Shown piece after piece: positions 8,423 through 16,758 of a stretch of DNA of 64,000 nucleotides. Numbering within the stretch: position 1 is the first letter of the stretch; each line of letters begins with the position of its first letter. This DNA is from Streptomyces sp. T12 (GTDB lineage: Bacteria > Actinomycetota > Actinomycetes > Streptomycetales > Streptomycetaceae), in the NCBI RefSeq assembly GCF_028736035.1, contig NZ_CP117866.1, positions 10,333,001-10,397,000 on the forward strand, in the 5' to 3' direction. The notes beneath the pieces were generated by a model. The model saw only the letters and a list, made by a program, of their open reading frames with translations. It made no database searches and was not told the origin of the DNA. Made by a program: the position numbers and the translations under genes.

Positions 8423-9205
8423 ATGACAGGACTGGACCTCACCGGTCGCACCGCCGTCGTCACCGGCGCCTCACGCGGTATCGGGCTGGCGATCGCCCAG
8501 GCCATCGCCGCCGCCGGCGCAAACGTCGTCCTCACCTCCCGGTCCCAGGAGGCGGCGGACGCCGCCGCGGCCCAGGTCGGGGGCACCGCGGTCGGCGTCG
8601 GTGCGCACGCGGTCGACGAAGAGGCGGCACAGCGCTGTGTGGATCTGACCCTCGAGCGTTTCGGAAGCCTGGACATCCTCGTCAACAACGCGGGGACCAA
8701 CCCGGCCTTCGGGCCGGTCATCGACCAGGACCACGGCCGGTTCGCCAAGACCTTCGACGTCAACCTGTGGGCTCCTGTCCTGTGGACGGGTCTGGCCACC
8801 CGGGCCTGGATGGGCGAGCACGGCGGCGCGGTCGTCAATACGGCGTCGGTCGGCGGCATGGCCATCGAGGCGAACATCGGGTTGTACAACGCGTCGAAGG
8901 CCGCACTGATCCACCTCACGAAGCAACTGGCCCTGGAGCTCTCGCCGAGGGTTCGCGTCAACGCGGTGGCACCGGGTGTGGTGCGCACCAAGCTGGCCGA
9001 GGCGCTGTGGAAGGAGCATGAGGAGGCCGTGTCCGCCGCGATGGCGCTCGGTCGCATCGGGGAGCCGGCGGACATCGCCTCGGCGGTCGCCTTCCTCGTC
9101 TCCGAGGCCGCGAGCTGGATCACCGGCGAGACCATGGTGATCGACGGCGGGCAACTGCTCGGTGACGCGCTCCCGTTCAGGGAAGGAGCAGGCATCGGGA
9201 TCTGA
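8423..9205 (+). CDS. short-chain dehydrogenase/reductase (SDR), FabG-like
   Basis: A 260-residue SDR. TGASRGIG (cofactor), NNAGTNPA, the catalytic Ser in NTASVGG, YNASK, and the C-terminal ITGETMVIDGGQLL give the complete FabG-like pattern. It probably oxidises a 3-hydroxyacyl-CoA made from the product of the preceding dehydrogenase. Its ATG begins one base after the stop of the ACAD gene, with only a weak ribosome site, so translation is probably coupled. It is the last gene of the operon; a strong hairpin follows. Confidence 0.92.
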   Translation: MTGLDLTGRTAVVTGASRGIGLAIAQAIAAAGANVVLTSRSQEAADAAAAQVGGTAVGVGAHAVDEEAAQRCVDLTLERFGSLDILVNNAGTNPAFGPVIDQDHGRFAKTFDVNLWAPVLWTGLATRAWMGEHGGAVVNTASVGGMAIEANIGLYNASKAALIHLTKQLALELSPRVRVNAVAPGVVRTKLAEALWKEHEEAVSAAMALGRIGEPADIASAVAFLVSEAASWITGETMVIDGGQLLGDALPFREGAGIGI

Positions 9206-9218
9206 GGTGGGGGGCCGG

Positions 9219-9246
9219 GCGTCCGGCGTACAGCATCGCCGGACGC
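9219..9246. terminator. bidirectional hairpin terminator between convergent genes
   Basis: GCGTCCGGCG (9219-9228), 8-base loop, CGCCGGACGC (9237-9246): a perfect 10-bp stem between the end of the SDR gene (plus) and the end of the TetR gene (minus). No T run, as is usual for Streptomyces terminators. Confidence 0.7.
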
Positions 9247-9286
9247 TCCCTCGTCAGGCGCACCGTCGAGCCACCCGCCAGGTGTT

Positions 9287-9952
9287 TCAGCCGGGCGGTG
9301 CCGACAGATGGATCAGGATGCCGCACACCTCGTCCACGATCTCCCGGGCCTCCGTCTCGTCACCGCAGTCGCCCAGTTCGCGCGCCGCCCCTCCGATGAC
9401 CGTGGTCAGTACGCTCACCCGGACCCGGCCGGCGCGTCGCCGCTCGTCCACCTTCAGGAGCCGGGCGTTGCGCCGTACCCACGCGCGGTCCCACTGGCGG
9501 CGCAGTGCGTCGAAGCCCGCCGGGCCGTCGTCCTCCGCGAGGAGCCTGGCGAGCCGCCGGTTGTCCCAGGCGCCCGCCAGATATGCCCTGGCTCCCGCCA
9601 CGAAGAGGGCGATGGGATCGTCCACGCCACGGCCGCGCTCGGCGGTCACCGTGGCCGCGGTCCGGCGCTCCTGCTCCTCCCGGAACTCCTCCCAGAGGGC
9701 GAGATACAGCCCTCGCTTACCGCCGTAGTGCTGGAAGAGGCTGCCCACTGGGATGCCGGAGCGCGCCGCGATCTCGCCGAGGCCGGCGTCGGTGTAACCG
9801 CGCTCGGTGAACACCTCCAGCGCGGCGTCCAGCAGCGCACGCCGGACGGTCCGGTCCTGACCGGCGGGGTCCTCCGCCGGACCCCCGCTACCGTGCCCCA
9901 GCGGCAGTTGAGGTGCCGCTTCGGTCCCAGCGGATTCGACGATGCCGCTCAC
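9287..9952 (-). CDS. TetR/AcrR-family transcriptional regulator
   Basis: A 221-residue TetR protein: LLDAALEVFTERGYTDAGL, then ARSGIPVGSLFQHYGGKRGLY forms the HTH, followed by a helical ligand domain. A 35-residue flexible tail precedes it. Its ATG overlaps the last 4 bases of the PucR-family gene, so the two regulators are translationally coupled and probably act on the same target, most likely the divergent transporter operon at 11433. Confidence 0.9.
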   Translation of the reverse strand: MSGIVESAGTEAAPQLPLGHGSGGPAEDPAGQDRTVRRALLDAALEVFTERGYTDAGLGEIAARSGIPVGSLFQHYGGKRGLYLALWEEFREEQERRTAATVTAERGRGVDDPIALFVAGARAYLAGAWDNRRLARLLAEDDGPAGFDALRRQWDRAWVRRNARLLKVDERRRAGRVRVSVLTTVIGGAARELGDCGDETEAREIVDEVCGILIHLSAPPG

Positions 9953-11244
9953 TGGCCGTCCTCACCTTCCCCGGCCCCGTCGCGGATGGCGAGGGCGACC
10001 AGCAGTTCCAGGAGGTCGGCGATCCGGCGCGGATTGCGGCCGGTGCGTTCCTCGATCCGGCGCAACCGGTAGTGCGCCGTGTTGTGGTGGATCCGCAGCC
10101 GGTCGGCGGCCAGCCGCAGGTTGAGATCCGCCTCCGCGAAGGCCCGTATGGTCGCGGCCAGCGTGTCGCCACGTCTGCGGTCCTCCTCCAGCAGCGCCCG
10201 CACACGGCAGTCGACCAGCTGGCGGGCGAGGTCGTCGGCGCGCAGCGCCAGGTAGTCGAAGGGGGACAGCCGCGGCAGCGCCGCCACCCCGCCCCCGCTC
10301 GGCACCAGGTCGAGGGCGGCGCGTGCTTCCGCGTAGGCGCGGGGCAGTTCGGCAGCGCCCTGGGCGACGGTGCTGATGCCCATGGAGAGCATGGTTCCCT
10401 CCCGCGCGAGCCGCCGCTGCACGGCCTCGAAGTGGGCGCAGATGTCCTCCGCGTTCATGCCGGCCCGGACCACGGGCACGGTCACCACCTCCCCGTGGCG
10501 CACGACGACCAGGGTTCTGCCGGCCCAGGGCCCGGCGACGCTGATCGACGCGCTGGTGGCGTACCCGTGCTCGGCCGAGGTGAGGTCCCCGGTGCCGGTG
10601 TTGTCGACGCACACCGCCACGACCGCCATCATCGGCGAGCGCGGTCCGATGCCGTACGCCTGCGCCGCCGCGAACAGCGGACCGCGCGTCGGTGCCACGC
10701 CGGCCAGCAGCTGGTCCAGGAGATCCCGGCGCTCCCGGTCCGCGTCCGCCACCACGTGCTGCTGGTACTCGACATAGGCCTGCGCGGCATGGGTGCTGGC
10801 GTAGTCGACGTACCGCATGAGTGGTGTGACCAGGCACAGTGCGGCCTGCTGGGCCTCGGCGGACGTGCCCGCGCAGTCCAGCAGCGAGTCCCACAGCACC
10901 TGCCGGCCGACCCGGAAGGCACTGATCCAGTCCTCCAGGGCGAACCCCGCCCGCGCCCTGCGCATCGCCGCCGCGCGACTGAACACCAGGTCCTCGGGCG
11001 CGATGTCCCGGTCGCCGGCCAGCGCTGCCAACTGCATCCGGTAGTGCTCGAGCACCTGCTCCCGTACGTCGTCGAAGAACCGCTCGTCCTGCAGCGCGTA
11101 CGACGGGATCTCCGTGCGCATCACCTCGACGGCGCTCTCCGCCACCTCCTCGATCCGGTCGTGGACGGCGTGCAGGATCCGCCGCCGCTCCCGGTGGAGC
11201 GATTCGGAGAGTCGGGGGGCGCCCAGAGCGGGACCGCGAGGCAT
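9949..11244 (-). CDS. PucR-family transcriptional regulator (CdaR-like)
   Basis: 431 residues. The C-terminal PucR-type HTH is clear: DLNLRLAADRLRIHHNTAHY followed by RLRRIEERTG (around residues 365-405). The middle holds a GGDEF-like/CdaR domain region and the N-terminal 150 residues are helical (RsbRD-like, with WISAFRVGRQVLW). Such proteins usually activate adjacent catabolic or transport genes in response to a small molecule. It is divergent from the liv-type ABC operon, with two palindromes in the shared 190-base intergenic region. The 3' end overlaps the TetR start. Confidence 0.88.
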   Translation of the reverse strand: MPRGPALGAPRLSESLHRERRRILHAVHDRIEEVAESAVEVMRTEIPSYALQDERFFDDVREQVLEHYRMQLAALAGDRDIAPEDLVFSRAAAMRRARAGFALEDWISAFRVGRQVLWDSLLDCAGTSAEAQQAALCLVTPLMRYVDYASTHAAQAYVEYQQHVVADADRERRDLLDQLLAGVAPTRGPLFAAAQAYGIGPRSPMMAVVAVCVDNTGTGDLTSAEHGYATSASISVAGPWAGRTLVVVRHGEVVTVPVVRAGMNAEDICAHFEAVQRRLAREGTMLSMGISTVAQGAAELPRAYAEARAALDLVPSGGGVAALPRLSPFDYLALRADDLARQLVDCRVRALLEEDRRRGDTLAATIRAFAEADLNLRLAADRLRIHHNTAHYRLRRIEERTGRNPRRIADLLELLVALAIRDGAGEGEDGQ

Positions 11245-11310
11245 GGCGCCGATCGTCGCCGCCCGCCTCGTGCTTCGTCAACAGCCTCGGGGTGAGACAT
11301 CCGCGGGGAC

Positions 11311-11361
11311 CTGTGCGCGGCGCACAGTCCGGTGACCCGGAAGTTGGGTGCTCGCACCCAA
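11311..11361. promoter_or_regulatory. two palindromic operator candidates in the pucR/liv divergent promoter
   Basis: CTGTGCGC-G-GCGCACAG (11311-11327) and TTGGGTGC-TC-GCACCCAA (11344-11361) are two perfect 8-bp-arm palindromes 16 bases apart, between the PucR gene (minus, start 11244) and the first liv gene (plus, start 11433). They differ from each other, so two different proteins (PucR and TetR) may bind here. Confidence 0.6.
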
Positions 11362-11432
11362 TGTGCGCCCGGAACACCCCCACCTACTGTGACGCTCGCC
11401 CACCCCCCAGCACGTCGGAAAGGGCGTCACTC

Positions 11433-12191
11433 ATGCTCGCGGTCGACGGTATCAGCGTGCGTTTCGGCGGGATCACGGCACTGGACGGTGTCGGGTTCAC
11501 CGTCGAGCCGGGCACCGCCGTGGGGCTCATCGGGCCCAACGGAGCCGGCAAGACCACCTTGTTCAACTGCCTCACCAGGCGCTGCACCCCCGATGCGGGA
11601 ACGGTGCGGTTCGAGGGTGAGGACCTGCTCGCCCTTCCGCCGCACGCCGTGGCCGGGCGCGGCATCGCCCGCACCTTCCAGAACCTCGGCCTGTTCCCGC
11701 GGCTCACGGTCCGGGAGAACGTCATGGTCGGCGCCCACAGCCGGGGGCGCACCGGACACCTCGCCGCGGCGCTCCGGCTGCCCCGCGTCCGGCGAGAAGA
11801 GAGGGAACTGTGTGACCAGGCGGACGAGCTGCTCCGGCGACTCGGCCTGGCGGACGTCGCCGACCACCCCGCCTCCGGGCTGCCGTTCGGCACGCTCAAA
11901 CGCGTCGAACTCGCCCGGGCGCTCGCGGTACGGCCCCGGCTGCTGTTGCTCGACGAGCCCGTCAACGGACTCAGCCACGGCGAGGTCGACCAATTCGCAG
12001 ATCTGGTCCGGTCGGTGCGCCAGGACTTCGACCTCACCCTCGTGGTGGTCGAACACCACATGGGATTCGTGATGGGCCTGTGCGACAAGGTGGTCTGCCT
12101 CGACTTCGGCCGCAAGATCGCCGAGGGCTCGCCCGAGGAGATCCAGCGCGACGCGGCGGTCATCGAGGCGTACCTGGGGGTGGCCGCATGA
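11433..12191 (+). CDS. livG: branched-chain amino acid-type ABC transporter, ATP-binding protein (LivG-like)
   Basis: 252 residues. Walker A is GPNGAGKTT and Walker B LLLLDEPVNGL. The signature reads LPFGTLKRVELARAL rather than LSGGQ, which is typical for LivG. GGAAAGGG precedes the ATG. It is the first gene of a five-gene HAAT-family importer operon: two ATPases, two permeases, one binding lipoprotein. Its last 4 bases overlap the LivF start. Cytoplasmic, membrane-associated. The real ligand may be an amino acid, amide, urea or aromatic/short acyl acid; a PucR/TetR-controlled copy beside an acyl-CoA cluster suggests a catabolic substrate. Confidence 0.93.
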   Translation: MLAVDGISVRFGGITALDGVGFTVEPGTAVGLIGPNGAGKTTLFNCLTRRCTPDAGTVRFEGEDLLALPPHAVAGRGIARTFQNLGLFPRLTVRENVMVGAHSRGRTGHLAAALRLPRVRREERELCDQADELLRRLGLADVADHPASGLPFGTLKRVELARALAVRPRLLLLDEPVNGLSHGEVDQFADLVRSVRQDFDLTLVVVEHHMGFVMGLCDKVVCLDFGRKIAEGSPEEIQRDAAVIEAYLGVAA

Positions 12192-13000
12192 GCGAGCCCA
12201 CCACCGACCGCACCGAGTCCGCGGAGGCCGCGGCCGCGGAGCCGGACTTTCTGACGGTATCCGGCCTGCACGCCGGGTACGGACAGGCCCGCGTGCTCCA
12301 GGGCCTGGACTTCTGTGTCGCCCGCGGCGAGGTGTGCGCGATCCTCGGGCCCAACGGCGCGGGCAAGACCACGACGCTGCGAGCGCTGTGCGGCATGGTC
12401 CGCGGTCGTGGCTCGGTCACCTTGAACGGTACGGAGCTGCTGGGCCGCTCGCCCGAGCAGGCCGCCCGGCTCGGTGTGGCGCATGTGCCCGAGGGCCGGG
12501 GCACTTTCAACGACCTGAGCGTCGAGGAGAACCTGCGCATCGGAGCCCACCTGCGCACCGGTCTCGGACGGCGGGGCCGTGCCGAGCGCGCCGCTGTGGC
12601 GGCCGACCTGGAACGGATCTACGGCTACTTCCCCAAACTGCGCCAGCGCTCCCGTCAGGCCGCCGGCAGCCTCAGCGGCGGGGAGCAGCAGATGCTCGCC
12701 ATCGGCAGGGCGCTGATGCTGCGGCCCTCGCTGCTGCTTCTGGACGAGCCGTCGCTCGGGCTCGCCCCGCTCGTCACCCGTGAACTGTTCGAGATCGTCC
12801 GTGCCGTCAACGAGGAGGAACGCACCACCGTGGTCGTCGTCGAGCAGAACGCCCAGCTCGCGCTGGACATCGCGCACCGGGCGCACGTACTGGAGGCCGG
12901 CCGCCTGGTGCTGTCCGGACCGGCTCAGCAGATCCGGGAGGACGGACAGGTCGCCGAGGTCTACCTCGGTGTCTCCGTCAGCGCCCGGAAGGCCGGGTGA
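12188..13000 (+). CDS. livF: branched-chain amino acid-type ABC transporter, ATP-binding protein (LivF-like)
   Basis: 270 residues. Walker A GPNGAGKTT, signature LSGGEQQMLAIGRAL, Walker B LLLLDEPSLGL and the switch His region replaced by VVVVEQN, as usual in LivF. An acidic/Thr-rich 20-residue N-terminal tail precedes the domain. Overlaps the gene before it by 4 bases and the permease after it by 4 bases, so the operon is tightly coupled. Confidence 0.93.
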   Translation: MSEPTTDRTESAEAAAAEPDFLTVSGLHAGYGQARVLQGLDFCVARGEVCAILGPNGAGKTTTLRALCGMVRGRGSVTLNGTELLGRSPEQAARLGVAHVPEGRGTFNDLSVEENLRIGAHLRTGLGRRGRAERAAVAADLERIYGYFPKLRQRSRQAAGSLSGGEQQMLAIGRALMLRPSLLLLDEPSLGLAPLVTRELFEIVRAVNEEERTTVVVVEQNAQLALDIAHRAHVLEAGRLVLSGPAQQIREDGQVAEVYLGVSVSARKAG

Positions 13001-13887
13001 GCGCCGTGACCGAGCTTCTCCAGCAACTGGTGGAAGGACTGGGCTCCGGCGCCGTGTACGCCAGCCTGGCGCTGGCCCTGGTGCTGATTCACCGGTTCAC
13101 CGGGATCGTCAACTTCGCACAGGGCGAGCTGGCCATGCTCTCCACCTACGTCGCCTGGCAGCTGGTGGCGTCCGGGATGCCGTTCTGGCTGGCGCTGCCG
13201 GTCACCCTCGCGGTGTCCTTCGCCGGCGGCATGCTGGTCGAGCGGATCGTCATCCGTCCCGTGCAGGGCGCACCCGAGCTGACGGTCGTCATCGTCACGG
13301 TCGGCCTGTTCATCTTCGTCAACGCGCTGGCCGGCCTGATCTGGTCGTTCACCGTGAAGGACTTCCCGCAGCCGTTCCCCGACGGCGGGCTCGACCTGGC
13401 CGGGGTGCGCGTGGACTGGTCGACGCTCGGGATCATCGGCGTGGTGGCCGTCGTGATGGGCCTGCTGTATCTGCTGTTCCAGCACACCTCCATCGGCCTG
13501 GTGATGCGGGCGGTCTCCTGCAACCCGGCCTCCGCCCGGCTGTCGGGCATCCGGGTGGGCCGGGTCCTGATGCTGGGCTGGGGGCTGGCCGCGACCGTCG
13601 GCGCCGTGTCCGGCGTACTCGTCGCCCCGCTGCTGTTCCTGGAGCCCAACATGATGGGCGGGGTGCTGATCTACGCCTTCGCCGCGGCCACCCTCGGAGG
13701 CTTCGACAGCCCGGTCGGCGCGGTCGTCGGAGGCCTGTTCGTGGGCGTCGCCGAGACGCTGACCGGGGCCTACGTCGATGTCGTCGGCGCCGATCTGAAG
13801 GTGGGCGTCCCCCTGGTGATCATCCTGGCGGTGCTGCTGGTACGGCCCCAGGGCCTGTTCGGACGAGCGGCGGTGGAACGCGCATGA
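12997..13887 (+). CDS. livH: branched-chain amino acid-type ABC transporter permease (LivH-like)
   Basis: 296 residues with about eight hydrophobic membrane segments. The N-terminal half carries GAVYASLALALVLIHRFTGI and NFAQGELAML, the LivH hallmark. ALGG-like loops LGGFDSPVGAVVGGLFVG lie near the end. It starts at a GTG overlapping the previous stop. Forms the transmembrane pore with LivM. Confidence 0.93.
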   Translation: MSAVTELLQQLVEGLGSGAVYASLALALVLIHRFTGIVNFAQGELAMLSTYVAWQLVASGMPFWLALPVTLAVSFAGGMLVERIVIRPVQGAPELTVVIVTVGLFIFVNALAGLIWSFTVKDFPQPFPDGGLDLAGVRVDWSTLGIIGVVAVVMGLLYLLFQHTSIGLVMRAVSCNPASARLSGIRVGRVLMLGWGLAATVGAVSGVLVAPLLFLEPNMMGGVLIYAFAAATLGGFDSPVGAVVGGLFVGVAETLTGAYVDVVGADLKVGVPLVIILAVLLVRPQGLFGRAAVERA

Positions 13888-15248
13888 GCACGATCATCGC
13901 CACACTCGGCACGGACCGCGCCCGGCGCCTGCGCGCCGCGCTCACCGTCCTGCTCGCGGCGGCCCTCGCCGTCGGCGCACCGTTCTACTTCGCCCCCTTC
14001 CAGGTCTTCCAGCTGACCATGGTGCTCCTGTACGCCGTGGCGCTGGCGGGACTGAACCTGCTGGTCGGCTTCGGCGGGCAGATCTCGCTCGGGCACGGCG
14101 CGTTCTTCGCGGCGGGCGCCTACACGGCGGCGGTCATGCTCGACCGGTACGACACCGGCCACCTGGCCACGCTGCCGGCCGCGGCCGCCGGATGCTTCCT
14201 GCTGGGCCTCGGCTTCGGAGTGCCCGCGCTGCGGCTGCGCGGCCTGTACCTGGCCCTGGTCACCCTCGCGTTCGCGGTGTTCCTGCCGCCCCTGCTCAAG
14301 CGGCTCGAACCGGTGACGGGCGGCTCCATGGGCCTGACCGTGGACAAGCCGCAGCCGCCCGCGTGGAGCGGGCTGGCCGAGGACCAGTGGATGTACCTCG
14401 TCGTCCTCGCCGTCACCGCGGTGGCCCTGCTGCTCGCCCGCAACCTGCTGCGGTCCCGGGTCGGCCGGGCCCTGCTCGCCGTGCGGGACAACGAGAGCGC
14501 CGCCGAGGTGATGGGCGTACGGCTGTCCCTGCACAAGACGCTCGCCTTCGCGTGGAGCGCGATGTTCGCGGGTGTCGCCGGGTGTCTGTACACCTGGGTG
14601 ATCGGCTTCGTCTCGCCCGACTCCTTCAGCTTCGTCGTCTCCATCACGCTGCTGGCCGGCCTGGTGGTCGGGGGGCTCGGCTCGCTGTACGGGCCCCTGC
14701 TCGGGGCGGCGTTCGTGATGTACGTGCCGAGCGTGTCCCAGGACGTCAGCGAGGCGGCACCGGGAGTGGTGTTCGGCCTGCTGATCATCACGGTGATGTT
14801 CGTGGCCCCGACGGGACTGGCCGGCCTGCCGGGCCGTCTCCGGGCCACCGTCACCCGCCACCTGCCCCGCCCCCCAGCCACCCCCGACCGGACGCCCGAG
14901 GCCGACTCCGCGCCGAGCACGGAGCCGAACGCCCCGGCTGATTCCGCGGCGAGCACGGAGCCGAACGCCCCGGCTGATTCCGCGGCGAGCACGGAGCCGA
15001 ACGCCCCGGCTGATTCCGCGGCGAGTACGGAGCCGAACGCCTTGGCCGATTCCGCGCCGAGCACGGTGCCGAACGCCCTGGCCGATTCCGCGGCGAGTAC
15101 GGAGCCGAACCTCCCGGCCGATTCCGCGCCCGATGCGCAGCCGGATTCACCGGCCGCATCCGAACCCACCGCGACGGATACCCCCGCGGACCCCGCAGTT
15201 GCCGATGCCGAACCCGTGGGCGCACCGCCCCGCACGGAAAAGGAATGA
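13884..15248 (+). CDS. livM: branched-chain amino acid-type ABC transporter permease (LivM-like) with repeat tail
   Basis: 454 residues. Residues 1-325 form a typical LivM: LNLLVGFGGQISLGHGAFFA, then PALRLRGLYLALVTLAFA, and GGLGSLYGPLLGAAFV. After the last membrane segment a tail of about 120 residues follows, made of 12-residue Ala/Pro/Ser/Thr/Glu/Asn repeats (unit SAASTEPNAPAD), absent from normal LivM proteins, which end soon after the final helix. The tail is acidic, disordered and presumably cytoplasmic. The stop overlaps the upstream ATG option of the binding protein gene. Confidence 0.92.
   Translation: MSTIIATLGTDRARRLRAALTVLLAAALAVGAPFYFAPFQVFQLTMVLLYAVALAGLNLLVGFGGQISLGHGAFFAAGAYTAAVMLDRYDTGHLATLPAAAAGCFLLGLGFGVPALRLRGLYLALVTLAFAVFLPPLLKRLEPVTGGSMGLTVDKPQPPAWSGLAEDQWMYLVVLAVTAVALLLARNLLRSRVGRALLAVRDNESAAEVMGVRLSLHKTLAFAWSAMFAGVAGCLYTWVIGFVSPDSFSFVVSITLLAGLVVGGLGSLYGPLLGAAFVMYVPSVSQDVSEAAPGVVFGLLIITVMFVAPTGLAGLPGRLRATVTRHLPRPPATPDRTPEADSAPSTEPNAPADSAASTEPNAPADSAASTEPNAPADSAASTEPNALADSAPSTVPNALADSAASTEPNLPADSAPDAQPDSPAASEPTATDTPADPAVADAEPVGAPPRTEKE
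14904..15155 (+). repeat. 36-bp tandem repeat inside livM 3' end
   Basis: Six good copies and one decayed copy of a 36-bp unit (starts at 14904, 14940, 14976, 15012, 15048, 15084, 15120), each beginning GATTCCGCGGCGAGCACGG or a near variant. Units two and three are nearly identical, suggesting recent duplication. Being a multiple of 3, copy changes would keep the frame. Confidence 0.9.
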
Positions 15249-15253
15249 ACCAC

Positions 15254-16531
15254 ATGCGCAAGACCACCGCGCTGCGGGCGGCCGCTGCCGCCACCGCAGC
15301 TCTGCTCACCGCGACCGCCTGCAGCAGCCAGCGAGGGCAGGACTCCCAGGACACCGCCGTCGATGGCGCGTGCAAGGGCCAGCAGACCACCGGCATCACC
15401 GACAAGAGCATCAAGCTGGGCGGGATCTACCCGCTGTCGGGACCCGCCTCCGCCTACGGCACGATCAGCAAGGGAGTGGCCGCCTACTTCGACCACGTCA
15501 ACGACAAGGGCGGCATAGACGGCCGCAAGGTGGAGTTCATCGTCCGCGACGACGGCTACCAGCCGCCCAAGGCGGTCGAGGAGGCGCGCAGACTGGTCGA
15601 GCGGGAGAAGGTCTTCGCCGTGTTCCAGAGCCTTGGCACCCCGTCCACGGCAGCCGTCTGGGACTACCTCGACAAGCAGAAGGTGCCGCAGCCCTTCGTC
15701 GCCACGGGCGCCTCCGTCTGGGGTACGGACGACAAGCACCCCTGGACCATCGGCTGGCAGCCCAACTACGTGTCCGAGGCGCGGGTGTACGCCAAGTACC
15801 TCAAGGACGACAAGCCCAAGGCCAAGGTCGCCGTCCTCTTCCAGAACGACGACTTCGGCAAGGACCTGCTCGGCGGCTTCAAGCAGGCCGTCGCCGGCAG
15901 CGGCGTCAAGGTGGTCGCCGAGGAGAGCTACGAGGTCACCGATCCCTCCGTCTCGGCGCAGATGACGAGCCTCGCCCGCTCCAAGGCGGACGTGCTGCTC
16001 AACATCACCACGCCCAAGTTCGGCAGCCAGGCCCTCGCCGCCGACGCCAAGAACCCCAAGTGGAACCCGCTGCACATCGTGAACAACGTGTCCTCCTCCG
16101 CGGCCGTGCTCCAGCCCGTCGGGTTCAAGAACGTCCAGGGCGTGGTCTCGGCGACCTACTTCAAGGACCCCGCCGACCCGCAGTGGGCCGACGACCCGGA
16201 GATGAAGGCGTACACGGACGCGCTGCACAAGCACGCGCCCGACTCGGACCCGGCCAACCAGTTCAACGCCTACGGCTGGGCCGCCGCCTCCAGCCTGCAC
16301 AAGGCACTGGACGCGATGAAGTGTCCGACCAGGGAGGGGCTGCGGGACGCGGTGCGCAACCTGAACGACGTGAAGGTGGACATGCTGCTGCCCGGGGTCA
16401 CCCTCGCCACCGGGCCCGACGACGCATTCCCGATCGAGACGATGCAGCTGATGCGGTTCAAGGGCGAGCGGTGGCAGCTGTTCGGCAAGCCGGTGGACAC
16501 CCGAGAGGAGTTCGGCCCGCTCGCCGAGTGA
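15254..16531 (+). CDS. livK: ABC transporter substrate-binding lipoprotein (LivK-like)
   Basis: About 425 residues. The signal peptide MRKTTALRAAAAATAALLTA ends in a lipobox with the lipidated Cys23 (LLTATAC). The mature part is a type I periplasmic-binding fold: LGGIYPLSGPASAYG, then YFDHVNDKGGIDGRKVEF, VAVLFQNDDFGKDLL. I chose ATG 15254 because AAAAGGA sits 9 bases upstream; another ATG at 15245 overlaps the livM stop but has no room for a ribosome site. Exported, membrane-anchored ligand receptor for the four genes before it. Terminated by a strong hairpin. Confidence 0.92.
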   Translation: MRKTTALRAAAAATAALLTATACSSQRGQDSQDTAVDGACKGQQTTGITDKSIKLGGIYPLSGPASAYGTISKGVAAYFDHVNDKGGIDGRKVEFIVRDDGYQPPKAVEEARRLVEREKVFAVFQSLGTPSTAAVWDYLDKQKVPQPFVATGASVWGTDDKHPWTIGWQPNYVSEARVYAKYLKDDKPKAKVAVLFQNDDFGKDLLGGFKQAVAGSGVKVVAEESYEVTDPSVSAQMTSLARSKADVLLNITTPKFGSQALAADAKNPKWNPLHIVNNVSSSAAVLQPVGFKNVQGVVSATYFKDPADPQWADDPEMKAYTDALHKHAPDSDPANQFNAYGWAAASSLHKALDAMKCPTREGLRDAVRNLNDVKVDMLLPGVTLATGPDDAFPIETMQLMRFKGERWQLFGKPVDTREEFGPLAE

Positions 16532-16535
16532 GCCG

Positions 16536-16582
16536 GCGGGGGCGGTCCCGGTCGATGCCCTGACCCTGGGGACCGCCCCCGC
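16536..16582 (+). terminator. long hairpin terminator after the liv operon
   Basis: GCGGGGGCGGTCCC (16536-16549) pairs perfectly over 14 bp with GGGACCGCCCCCGC (16569-16582) across a 19-base loop, a few bases after the binding-protein stop. No T run. Confidence 0.8.
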
Positions 16583-16758
16583 TCGGGCCGCAGGGCCCGG
16601 GCACATCGGGACGCCACGCGGTGGGCGAGCTCGCGGCCTTACCGGGTTCAATAGGCTTATATGGGATCAGTAGGTCGACGCGCATTCAAAAGCGCCCAGC
16701 CACCGACAAGGAGCATTGGCGACCGAGGACAAGGTGGTGTCCGGCGGTGGAGAAGCGG

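Noticed and set aside
13770..16651. Overlapping minus-strand frames of 363 and 843 codons
   Set aside because: Shadows of LivM, its repeat tail and the binding protein; the repetitive protein text mirrors the 36-bp repeat.
16640..16675. AT-rich stretch (TTCAATAGGCTTATATGGG) as a sigma-B-type promoter for the phosphatase
   Set aside because: The -10 does not match GGGTAT-type boxes and no -35 at proper spacing is convincing; a promoter is likely here but cannot be specified.
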